A DNA stretch of 9,142 nucleotides from Lawsonibacter sp. (GTDB lineage Bacteria; Bacillota; Clostridia; Oscillospirales; Oscillospiraceae), in NCBI GenBank assembly GCA_020025455.1, contig JAHHSC010000052.1:1-9142 (forward strand). Reading direction: 5' to 3'. The notes below the pieces were generated by a model that saw only the letters and a list, made by a program, of their open reading frames with translations, had not been told where the DNA came from and ran no database searches. Numbering within the stretch: the first letter of the stretch is position 1; the number at the start of each line of letters is the position of its first letter. The position numbers and the translations under genes are program-made. Positions 1 to 6,055 of the stretch are shown here, in pieces.

Positions 1-185
1 ACCACAGAGAACGAGAGTAGAGAGCAGATTCGCCCACAGAACTGTTCCAGTGGCCCCACCACATCAAAGACCCAAAAGTCAATGAAGGGGCGGCAGGAAC
101 GCAGCGGAAAGAAGAGGGCAACTAAGATGAGGGGTAAGACGATGGCAAGGGGCAGGCCAAACTTGATTTGCTTCTTCGTTTTCAT
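1..185 (-). CDS. Membrane protein, N-terminal part only (possible DUF3810 family)
   Basis: The open frame starts at an ATG at 185-183 and runs without a stop off the left edge, giving 61 complete codons. It begins MKTKKQIKFG, followed by a hydrophobic segment at about residues 9-27 that reads as an N-terminal membrane helix. After it comes a stretch ending in PLEQFCGRICSLLSFSVV. This resembles the start of DUF3810 membrane proteins, where a first helix is followed by a P-x-E segment and a PFS-like motif, but that is recognition from memory and the usual proline before FS is a leucine here. The start lies 17 nt downstream of the tmcAL stop and has an AGG-type ribosome site (GCGAGG), so the two genes are probably co-transcribed. 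A YlbJ-like sporulation membrane protein, often found near tmcAL homologues, is an alternative that I find less fitting. Coding status is fairly sure; the family is not. Confidence 0.5.
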   Translation of the reverse strand, partial: MKTKKQIKFGLPLAIVLPLILVALFFPLRSCRPFIDFWVFDVVGPLEQFCGRICSLLSFSV

Positions 186-202
186 TGCACAGACCTCGCG
201 TA

Positions 203-1408
203 TTATGGCAGCAGGATGACGGGCCCAGTGGTCCACTCCCGGCCGGGAGCGGGAATCTGCTCCAGACACAGATCATATAGGTCGGTGCAGCGGGCCTCCA
301 GACGGAAGAGTTTTTCACCGGCTGCATCCAGATCTCTGGCGTGGGCTGGTTTTGTCAAAATGGGGAGGGAAGCCGTTTCCTTCATCTGCTTCAGCAGCTC
401 CCGGCCCGTTTCGTTAAAGCCGAGTACCCGCAGATAGGGGGGAGCAGCCGGAAAGTCCTCCGCGGAGACCCCCAGCCAGGCCCACAGGGCCAACCGCCGC
501 AGTCGGGCGTGGGTGTAGCGTTTCGTCTTGGCGAGTGTGAAGAATTCTTCCAGCGAGGTGGCCTGACTGGCAGCCCGTTCAAGACGGCGGGGCAGGCCCT
601 CTGCCTGGCCGGAGTCCGGGAGTTTGGCCCAATCCTCGGCACGCATGGTGCGGAGCCGAGCCAACATGGCCCGCTCCACAAGGGACAGTCTGGACGGCCC
701 GCCACCGGCCTGGATGAGCTCCCCCTCACCGGGGAGGAGAAACGGAGCCGCTGCTTTCCAATCTCCGCTCCGCAGTGCCAGTCGAAGCTGGGTGGCAGAA
801 ACGAACGAAACGGTGTCCTGATCCACCAGACTGTTGTGGGCGGCCCCCTGCCTGGGGATGGTCATGGGGCGAATCTTACTGCCCAGGGCATGAAGGGCCC
901 GGATATACTCAATGCCCAAGGTATTGTTGGCGCCGTCCAGCAGAGGGGCGAGGGCGGGGTCCAGCTGGCGCACCGCCTCCTGACGGGCGGCGGGGAACGA
1001 AAGCCCCCGATCCAGCTGTTCAACCAGACGGGGCCGGTATTCTTCACCGTCCAGCAGTTCAGCAACGCGCGCAAGGTCTTGAGCACAGCCGCACTCACTG
1101 CCAAAGGACAAGGTGGTGATGATGCCGGCAGACGCAAGGAGCGAGACAGCACCTTGCGCAAACCGCTCTGCGGAGGCGGTAGCCCATAGAGTAGGCAGCT
1201 CCAACACCAGGTCGGCACCGCCCAGAAGCGCCAGTCTGGCACGGGTCCATTTGTCCGCAATGGCGCAGTCGGCCTGCTGAATCCAGCAGCCGCTCATGAC
1301 GGTCACAACCGCACAATTCGGACCAAGCAGCTTGCGGCTGGCCGAAATTTGGTGGGCGTGGCCGGTGTGAAAGGGATTGTATTCGGCTATGATCCCGATG
1401 ACTTCCAT
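203..1408 (-). CDS. tmcAL: tRNA(Met) cytidine acetate ligase (TmcAL)
   Basis: TmcAL (formerly YlbM) uses acetate and ATP to make N4-acetylcytidine at the wobble base (C34) of elongator tRNA(Met). The product is 401 residues, close to the family's roughly 400. It opens MEVIGIIAEYNPFHTGH, the nucleotidyltransferase signature with HxGH at 14-17. It then shows MSG (38-40), DKWTRA (52-57), GADLVLELP (64-72), an FGSE motif (102-105), NNTLGIEYIRAL (161-172) and SATQLR (204-209). The frame is open upstream to 1516, but I chose the ATG at 1408 because a GGAGGA site lies 7 nt before it and the upstream residues look unlike the family. The loop after MSG reads CWIQQAD where relatives I remember have a form of FVQRGE. 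The gene diverges from ackA and is probably co-transcribed with the membrane gene downstream. Family assignment is strong; activity is inferred. Confidence 0.92.
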   Translation of the reverse strand: MEVIGIIAEYNPFHTGHAHQISASRKLLGPNCAVVTVMSGCWIQQADCAIADKWTRARLALLGGADLVLELPTLWATASAERFAQGAVSLLASAGIITTLSFGSECGCAQDLARVAELLDGEEYRPRLVEQLDRGLSFPAARQEAVRQLDPALAPLLDGANNTLGIEYIRALHALGSKIRPMTIPRQGAAHNSLVDQDTVSFVSATQLRLALRSGDWKAAAPFLLPGEGELIQAGGGPSRLSLVERAMLARLRTMRAEDWAKLPDSGQAEGLPRRLERAASQATSLEEFFTLAKTKRYTHARLRRLALWAWLGVSAEDFPAAPPYLRVLGFNETGRELLKQMKETASLPILTKPAHARDLDAAGEKLFRLEARCTDLYDLCLEQIPAPGREWTTGPVILLP

Positions 1409-1415
1409 GCAGATA

Positions 1416-1421
1416 TCCTCC
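1416..1421 (-). promoter_or_regulatory. Ribosome binding site fixing the tmcAL start
   Basis: On the minus strand GGAGGA stands 7 nt before the ATG at 1408. It decides for this start over the frame's upstream ATG at 1516, which would add 36 residues with no family resemblance. Confidence 0.85.
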
Positions 1422-1442
1422 AAGATATGCGTTATCGAAACT

Positions 1443-1471
1443 TTTTTAAAAAAAGAGGTTGTCCTTCTCAA
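1443..1471 (-). promoter_or_regulatory. Candidate sigma-A promoter for tmcAL
   Basis: Read on the minus strand, TTGAGA (1471-1466) and TAAAAA (1448-1443) are 17 bp apart. Each box matches the consensus at four of six positions. The -10 lies in an A/T run that would give weak matches by chance, so this is tentative. Its -35 overlaps the -35 of the candidate ackA promoter. Confidence 0.3.
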
Positions 1472-1487
1472 GAAAAGGAGGTAGAAT
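1459..1487 (+). promoter_or_regulatory. Candidate sigma-A promoter for ackA
   Basis: TTGTCC (1459-1464) and TAGAAT (1482-1487) are separated by exactly 17 bp; they match TTGACA at four and TATAAT at five of six positions. Transcription would begin near 1494 and leave a leader of about 97 nt before the ackA ATG. An AGGAGG at 1477-1482 falls within the promoter and would then not be transcribed. Confidence 0.45.
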
Positions 1488-1590
1488 AGATAAACAATAG
1501 AAAGGTGTGCTCTCATTGTAGAGCATTCTGGGAGCTAAGGCAACCCAAACCTTTTGGAAATGTATATGTATATGAAGGAGATCGATTCCA

Positions 1591-2787
1591 ATGAACATTT
1601 TGGTTATCAATGCCGGCAGTTCTTCTCTGAAGTATCAGCTGCTCAACCCCGAGACCCAGGAGGTGCTGGCAAAGGGCCTGTGTGAGCGCATCGGTATCGA
1701 TGGTAAGTTTACTTACAAGCCCACTGGCAAGACCGTCATCAAGGCCGCCGATGTGGCTATGCCCACCCATAACGAGGCCATCCAGACTGTGCTGAACGCT
1801 CTGGTCGATCCCGAGAACGGTGTGATCACTTCCATGAAGGAAATCGACGCGGTCGGTCACCGTGTGGTCCATGGCGGTGAGAAGTTTGCCGCTTCTGTTC
1901 TGATCGATGACGAGGTCATGGCTGCGATCGAGGAGTGCAACCCCCTGGCCCCCCTGCACAACCCCGCCAACATCATCGGCATCAAGGCCTGCCAGGCCCT
2001 CATGCCCGATGTCCCCATGGTGGCTGTGTTCGATACCGCGTTCCACCAGACCATGCCCGCTGTGGCCTACACGTATGCCCTGCCCCGCGAATACTACGTG
2101 AATGACAAGGTCCGCCGCTACGGCTTCCACGGCACTTCCCACAAGTATGTGACGAGCCGTGCGGCCGAAATGCTGGGTAAGCCTCTTGAGGAGCTGAAGA
2201 TCATCTCCTGCCACCTGGGCAATGGTTCTTCCGTTGCCGCTGTGAAAAATGGCAAGAGCGTGGATACCTCCATGGGATTCACCCCTCTGGCTGGTCTGCC
2301 CATGGGCACCCGTTCCGGTGATATCGATGCCGGTATCCTGGAGTACCTGATGCATAAGCACAACATGACCATCGACGAGATGCTCAATGTGCTGAACAAG
2401 AAGTCCGGTGTGGAGGGCATTTCCGGAATTTCCTCCGACTTCCGTGATTTGGAGGATGCCTCCGCTGAGGGCGACGAAAACGCCACCCTGGCTCTGGAGG
2501 TCTTTGCATACGGGGTCAAGAAGCTGATTGGTGCTTATGCTGCCGCGATGGGCGGCGTGGATGCGGTTATCTTTACCGCCGGTGTGGGCGAGAACGGCCC
2601 CGAGACCCGCGAGATGGCCACCCGTGGTCTGGAGTTCATGGGCATTAAGCTGGACCCGGAGAAGAACAAGGTCCGTGGCAAGGATGCCGATGTGTCCGCT
2701 GAGGACGCTACGGTCCGCACGCTGGTCATCGCCACCAATGAGGAGCTGATGATCGCCAAGGACACCGCTGCCATCGTCAACGGCTGA
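1591..2787 (+). CDS. ackA: Acetate kinase
   Basis: Acetate kinase interconverts acetyl phosphate plus ADP with acetate plus ATP in the cytoplasm. It is the ATP-yielding last step of acetate fermentation and normally works with phosphotransacetylase. The 398-residue product is full length. Residues known as catalytic or binding in the Methanosarcina enzyme sit at the same numbers here: N7 (VINAGSSSLKY), R91 (GHRVVHGGE), D148 (VFDTAFHQ), H180 (YGFHGTSH), R241 (GLPMGTRSGDIDAG) and E384 (ATNEE). The phosphate-binding HLGNGSS (208-214) and TAGVGENGPETRE (329-341) are also present. AAGGAG lies 10 nt before the ATG. Codon use is strongly skewed (CTG, AAG, GCC, GGT), as expected for a highly expressed gene. 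No pta gene is adjacent. The gene has its own promoter region and terminator, so it appears monocistronic. Assignment is essentially certain. Confidence 0.99.
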   Translation: MNILVINAGSSSLKYQLLNPETQEVLAKGLCERIGIDGKFTYKPTGKTVIKAADVAMPTHNEAIQTVLNALVDPENGVITSMKEIDAVGHRVVHGGEKFAASVLIDDEVMAAIEECNPLAPLHNPANIIGIKACQALMPDVPMVAVFDTAFHQTMPAVAYTYALPREYYVNDKVRRYGFHGTSHKYVTSRAAEMLGKPLEELKIISCHLGNGSSVAAVKNGKSVDTSMGFTPLAGLPMGTRSGDIDAGILEYLMHKHNMTIDEMLNVLNKKSGVEGISGISSDFRDLEDASAEGDENATLALEVFAYGVKKLIGAYAAAMGGVDAVIFTAGVGENGPETREMATRGLEFMGIKLDPEKNKVRGKDADVSAEDATVRTLVIATNEELMIAKDTAAIVNG

Positions 2788-2801
2788 GTTCTATAAGGTT
2801 G

Positions 2802-2838
2802 AAAGAGCGGGCGCAGTTCAGATGTGCCCGCTCTTTTT
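2802..2838 (+). terminator. Intrinsic terminator of ackA
   Basis: AAAGAGCGGGC (2802-2812) pairs perfectly with GCCCGCTCTTT (2826-2836) over 11 bp. Three further pairs, one of them G-U, leave a 7-nt loop. A run of five T (2834-2838) closes the structure. It lies 14 nt after the ackA stop and works in the plus direction only. Confidence 0.93.
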
Positions 2839-2851
2839 GTGCCCATCAGCG

Positions 2852-2880
2852 TTGACAAGGCCAGAAAAGAATTTTATAAT
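2852..2880 (+). promoter_or_regulatory. Perfect consensus sigma-A promoter for the prfA operon
   Basis: TTGACA (2852-2857) and TATAAT (2875-2880) match the consensus at all twelve positions and stand exactly 17 bp apart. The pair sits just after the ackA terminator and 78 bp before the prfA ATG, giving a leader of roughly 70 nt. I see no clear operator or riboswitch in that leader. It probably drives the seven genes to the terminator near 7800. Confidence 0.92.
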
Positions 2881-2958
2881 AAATGCTGAATCGCGCTGAA
2901 AACAGAGAAGAACACGGATTTCTGGGTAAAATAGCACCGGACTGGTGGGAGGAACCCT

Positions 2959-4017
2959 ATGCTGAGTAAATTAGCCGCTATCGAGGCGAAGTACAGCCAA
3001 ATTGAGGCGCAACTGAATACACCGGAGACCTACGCAGACCCAAACCAGGTGGCAAAACTCAACAAAGAACAGGCCGAGCTGCAGCCGCTGGTGGAGACGT
3101 ATCGGACTTACCGGAGTACACAGAAAGCCAAGGCCCAAGCGGAACTTCTCTTCTCTGACCCGGAAATGAAGGAACTGGCGCAGGAGGAGTTCAAGGAGGC
3201 TGCCGCCCGGCTTGCTCTGCTGGAAGAGCAGCTCCAGATTCTGCTGCTGCCCAAAGATCCCAACGACGATAAAAACGTGATTATGGAGATCCGGGCCGGC
3301 GTAGGCGGCGAGGAGGCTGCGCTTTTTGCTCACTCCCTCTATCGAATGTACACCATGTATGCGGAGGGGAGAGGGTGGAAGCTTGAGATTAACTCTGCCA
3401 GCGAGACGGAACTGGGAGGGCTAAAGGAAATCTCTTTTACAATCGAAGGGGACGGTGCCTACTCCAGGCTCAAGTTTGAAAGCGGGGTACATCGCGTCCA
3501 GCGCGTGCCTGAAACGGAGTCCGGCGGCCGTGTTCACACGTCCACGGCTACGGTGGCAGTCCTGCCTGAGATGGAGACGGTGGATGTCCAGCTGGACCCG
3601 GCCGATGTTGAAATGCAGGTATTTCGTTCTTCCGGTGCGGGCGGACAGCACGTCAACAAAACATCCTCTGCTGTACGGCTGATCCATAAGCCGACCGGTA
3701 TCGTAGTGGAGTGCCAGCAGGAGCGAAGTCAGTTCCAGAATCGGGACAAGGCTATGCGCCTTTTAGCCTCTCAGCTTTACGAGCGGGAGCAGGAGCGTGT
3801 CAACAGCGAAGTGACCTCGGCGCGCCGCAGTCAGGTCGGCTCTGGAATGCGAAACGAGCGTATCCGCACCTATAACTTCCCTCAGGGCCGTGTGACCGAC
3901 CACCGTATCGGCTTGACTGTCTATAAAATAGACAGCGTCATGGATGGAAATCTGGACGAATTTATTGATGCGCTGGCGGCGGATGACCAGGCAGAACGGC
4001 TGAAGAACCAACAATAA
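2959..4017 (+). CDS. prfA: Peptide chain release factor 1 (RF1)
   Basis: RF1 recognises UAA and UAG in the ribosomal A site and triggers release of the finished protein. The 352-residue product is about the usual length. It has a charged helical N-terminal domain (about 1-100), then GVGGEEAALFA (114-124). The codon-recognition loop HRVQRVPETES holds the PxT tripeptide at 184-186, which marks RF1 rather than RF2. The catalytic GGQ is at 228-230 in GAGGQHVN, where PrmC methylates the glutamine. SQFQNRDKAM and the C-terminal RIRTYNFPQGRVTDHR are also typical. GGAGG lies 6-7 nt before the ATG. It is the first gene of the operon, behind a perfect promoter. The methyltransferase gene prmC, often beside prfA, is not in this window. 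Assignment is essentially certain. Confidence 0.98.
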   Translation: MLSKLAAIEAKYSQIEAQLNTPETYADPNQVAKLNKEQAELQPLVETYRTYRSTQKAKAQAELLFSDPEMKELAQEEFKEAAARLALLEEQLQILLLPKDPNDDKNVIMEIRAGVGGEEAALFAHSLYRMYTMYAEGRGWKLEINSASETELGGLKEISFTIEGDGAYSRLKFESGVHRVQRVPETESGGRVHTSTATVAVLPEMETVDVQLDPADVEMQVFRSSGAGGQHVNKTSSAVRLIHKPTGIVVECQQERSQFQNRDKAMRLLASQLYEREQERVNSEVTSARRSQVGSGMRNERIRTYNFPQGRVTDHRIGLTVYKIDSVMDGNLDEFIDALAADDQAERLKNQQ

Positions 4018-4021
4018 GTAT

Positions 4022-4036
4022 AAGGCAAAATGCCTT
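4022..4036 (+). other. Small hairpin after prfA, weak terminator or processing site
   Basis: AAGGCA (4022-4027) and TGCCTT (4031-4036) form a 6-bp stem with a 3-nt loop, 4 nt after the prfA stop. Only three T lie at its 3' end, so it is at best an attenuator or RNA stabiliser. It lies in the longest gap (66 nt) of the operon. Confidence 0.35.
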
Positions 4037-4083
4037 TACAATAATTGAAATAAAAGCAAAGACAATCGTAAGGAGTAAATAAC

Positions 4084-4353
4084 ATGGATCTTTTCATTCA
4101 CTATACCAAACTGCCCGAGGGCAAGGAGCTTCCCGACGTGGTGGAGGAACTAAACGAAGTGCTGGACGGCAACGGAATGGTCTGCGGCGGGGAGGACGGC
4201 AACCCCGTCAGCCGCCTGGACCTGGATCTGGAAGACGAGACGATCAATCCCAAGTATGCCCAGATGGCGGTGAAGTCCTATCTGCAGAAGGCAAAATTCC
4301 CCGAGGACACCAAGGTGGAGTTTGGCTGCATGGAAATTGGCATCTACGAGTAA
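4084..4353 (+). CDS. Small acidic protein of unknown function (89 aa)
   Basis: I do not recognise a named family. The protein is 89 residues, acidic, with no signal peptide, membrane segment or cysteine cluster, so it is probably cytoplasmic. Its layout is a first strand (LFIHYTKLP), a helix (PDVVEELNEVLDG, about 17-29), a glycine turn (GMVCGGEDGN), an acidic strand (RLDLDLED), a second helix (PKYAQMAVKSYLQKA) and a last strand (TKVEFGCMEIGIYE). This suggests a small alpha/beta fold of ferredoxin type. The pattern recalls small proteins annotated near immunity-like families, but I would not assign that. AAGGAG stands 8 nt before the ATG. It follows prfA by 66 nt and precedes the HAD gene by 14 nt, so it is probably co-transcribed. 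It could be a lineage-specific regulator or partner; its function is unknown. Confidence 0.85.
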   Translation: MDLFIHYTKLPEGKELPDVVEELNEVLDGNGMVCGGEDGNPVSRLDLDLEDETINPKYAQMAVKSYLQKAKFPEDTKVEFGCMEIGIYE

Positions 4354-4354
4354 T

Positions 4355-4360
4355 CGGAGG
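4355..4360 (+). promoter_or_regulatory. Ribosome binding site selecting a GTG start
   Basis: CGGAGG lies 7 nt before the GTG at 4368. A nearer ATG at 4363 is in another frame, and no in-frame ATG lies before the DLDGT motif, so the GTG is the start of the HAD gene. Confidence 0.8.
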
Positions 4361-4367
4361 CTATGCC

Positions 4368-5018
4368 GTGTACCAGTATGTGATTTTTGACCTGGACGGG
4401 ACGCTGCTAAACACACTGGATGATCTGACGGATGCAGGTAACTGGGTGTGCCGCAATCATAATTGGCCCACCCATACCGCGGAGGAATTCAAACAGTTTG
4501 TAGGAAACGGCCTTGCTAAGATGGCGGAGCGGTTTGCACCCGCCGACTGGAAAAGTGCCGACAAGGTCCAGGAAATCTTGGATGAGCTGCTGCCCTACTA
4601 TAACGCCCACAAAGCGGATAAAACTGCCCCCTATGCCGGGATGACCCAGGTACTGGAGCGGTTGAGGGCGAGAGGCGTGAAAATGGCGGTTCTCACCAAT
4701 AAGGCCCACGAGCTGGCAGGCCCTGTGGTAGATGGTTACTATCCGGGGCTGCTGCCCACTGTGCAGGGGGCTGTTCCAGGCGTACCGACCAAACCGGACC
4801 CCACGCTGCTCCGCCAGCTTATGAATCAGATGGGGGCCGACCGGGCGCACACCCTCTTTGTGGGTGACAGCAACGTGGACATTCGCACCGCTAAGAACGG
4901 CGGACTGATCAGCTGCGGGGTTCTGTGGGGATTCCGCAGCAGGAACGAGCTGGAGTCCGAGGGGGCCGATTATCTGGTTGAGACCCCGGAGGAACTGGAA
5001 AACCTGATTTTAAAGTAA
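4368..5018 (+). CDS. HAD-superfamily phosphatase, phosphoglycolate phosphatase (Gph) type
   Basis: The 216-residue product has the four HAD motifs in order. Motif I is FDLDGTLLNT, with nucleophile D8 and acid/base D10. Motif II is MAVLTNK, with T110. The motif III lysine is K142 in PTKPDP. Motif IV is FVGDSNVDIRTA, with D167 and D171. The helical cap lies at about 15-85, the size seen in Gph/PGMB-like enzymes. Relatives hydrolyse 2-phosphoglycolate and other small phosphates, so a role in metabolite repair is likely, but the substrate cannot be read from the sequence. It starts with GTG behind a CGGAGG site, 14 nt after the 89-residue protein gene and 13 nt before tsaC. HAD membership is certain; the gph assignment is tentative, so I give no symbol. 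Confidence 0.93.
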   Translation: MYQYVIFDLDGTLLNTLDDLTDAGNWVCRNHNWPTHTAEEFKQFVGNGLAKMAERFAPADWKSADKVQEILDELLPYYNAHKADKTAPYAGMTQVLERLRARGVKMAVLTNKAHELAGPVVDGYYPGLLPTVQGAVPGVPTKPDPTLLRQLMNQMGADRAHTLFVGDSNVDIRTAKNGGLISCGVLWGFRSRNELESEGADYLVETPEELENLILK

Positions 5019-5031
5019 GAGAGCGATCAAT

Positions 5032-6054
5032 GTGAAGACTGAATATCTCACGGAACAAGAACTAGAACGTGCAGCCAAACTCCTGCAAGGGGGAGGGCTT
5101 GTTGGAATCCCAACCGAGACGGTCTACGGCCTGGGCGCCAACGGCCTGGATGCCGAGGCTGTGTCCCGTATCTTTGTGGCGAAGGGCCGTCCCCAGGATA
5201 ACCCGTTGATTCTCCACATCCCAGAGGCAGGCTGGTTGGAACGGTACTGCGAACGTATTCCGCACAGCGCCTATCGGCTGGCCGAGCGTTTCTGGCCCGG
5301 CCCCATGACCATGATCCTGCCCAGAAAGAGCTTTATCCCCGATGTGGTAACCGCTTCGCTGGACACGGTGGGGATGCGCTGTCCCGCCCATCCGCTGTGC
5401 CGTGCCATCATCGAGAAGGCCGATGTGCCGGTGGCCGCCCCCTCGGGCAACACCTCTGGCCGTCCGAGTCCTACCAATGCCAACGATATGCTGGAGGATA
5501 TGGATGGAAAAATCGATGCCATCGTAGATGGCGGGCCCTGCATGGTGGGGGTGGAGTCTACCATCATCGACTTGACCTGCACACCGCCCCGCCTGCTGCG
5601 GCCGGGAGGCATTACGCTGGAACAGCTGCGCGGGGTACTGGGTGAGGTGGATGTCGATCCCGCAGTGACCCGCCTTATGGGAGCGGGGGAGAAGCCTCGT
5701 GCACCTGGCATGAAATACCGCCATTATGCGCCCAAAGCCCCGGTGACTGTGGTCACGGGAGATCCTGTTCGGAGTGCGCAGTACATCCACGACCACGCCG
5801 GGGAAACGGACGGTGTGATCTGCTTTGACGAGTTTGTCGCCTTGTGCAGGGAGAAAAGCAGCCGTGTGGTGCTGAATCTTGGCCCCGCCTGTGACCAACA
5901 GGAGCAGGCGCGCCATGTCTTTGCCGCCTTGCGGAGCTTTGACCACACGACCGTTCCGGCCATTTGGGCTCAGTGCCCCGATTCTACCGGCATCGGTCTG
6001 GCCATTGCCAACCGGCTGAATAAGGCCGCCGGTTTCCATATCGTGGAGGTGTGA
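5032..6054 (+). CDS. tsaC: L-threonylcarbamoyladenylate synthase (Sua5/TsaC type)
   Basis: The enzyme makes threonylcarbamoyl-AMP from threonine, bicarbonate and ATP. TsaD, TsaB and TsaE then use it for t6A37 in tRNAs that read ANN codons. At 340 residues it is the long Sua5 (YwlC) form. The YrdC-like domain (about 8-200) shows PTETVYGLGA (27-36), KGRPQDNPL (51-59), FWPGPMT (87-93), VGMRCPAHP (113-121) and VGVESTIID (172-180), then LLRPGGIT. A linker with APGMKYRHYAP (224-234) leads to the C-terminal Sua5 domain (about 237-338). The usual SAN triplet is SGN at 138-140. The start is a GTG at 5032; the ATG two bases upstream runs straight into TGA. The ribosome site (AGAG) is weak, so translation may be coupled to the HAD gene 13 nt upstream. 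coaE begins after a 1-nt gap. Confidence 0.95.
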   Translation: MKTEYLTEQELERAAKLLQGGGLVGIPTETVYGLGANGLDAEAVSRIFVAKGRPQDNPLILHIPEAGWLERYCERIPHSAYRLAERFWPGPMTMILPRKSFIPDVVTASLDTVGMRCPAHPLCRAIIEKADVPVAAPSGNTSGRPSPTNANDMLEDMDGKIDAIVDGGPCMVGVESTIIDLTCTPPRLLRPGGITLEQLRGVLGEVDVDPAVTRLMGAGEKPRAPGMKYRHYAPKAPVTVVTGDPVRSAQYIHDHAGETDGVICFDEFVALCREKSSRVVLNLGPACDQQEQARHVFAALRSFDHTTVPAIWAQCPDSTGIGLAIANRLNKAAGFHIVEV

Positions 6055-6055
6055 T

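Noticed and set aside
79..327. Minus-strand frame of 82 codons crossing the tmcAL stop
   Set aside because: It overlaps the end of tmcAL and the start of the membrane gene in another frame and lacks any motif; the frame starting at 185 has a ribosome site and a clear membrane helix.
341..1189. Plus-strand frame of 282 codons opposite tmcAL
   Set aside because: tmcAL is clear on the minus strand, and the plus frame shows no domain and repeats shadow-like glycine and glutamine runs.
1441..1455. A/T palindrome CTTTTTTAAAAAAAG as a terminator
   Set aside because: It has no GC stem and lies in a divergent promoter region, so it is more likely just AT-rich promoter DNA.
1477..1482. AGGAGG as a ribosome site for a small gene before ackA
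   Set aside because: No ATG, GTG or TTG lies at a workable distance, and it falls within the predicted ackA promoter.
1513..2361. Minus-strand frame of 282 codons opposite ackA
   Set aside because: ackA is certain on the plus strand with all catalytic residues; the reverse frame has shadow-like composition and no ribosome site support.
4035..4066. Possible promoter before the 89-residue protein gene (TTTACA and GACAAT)
   Set aside because: The boxes are 20 bp apart and the -10 matches only four of six positions; co-transcription from the prfA promoter is simpler.
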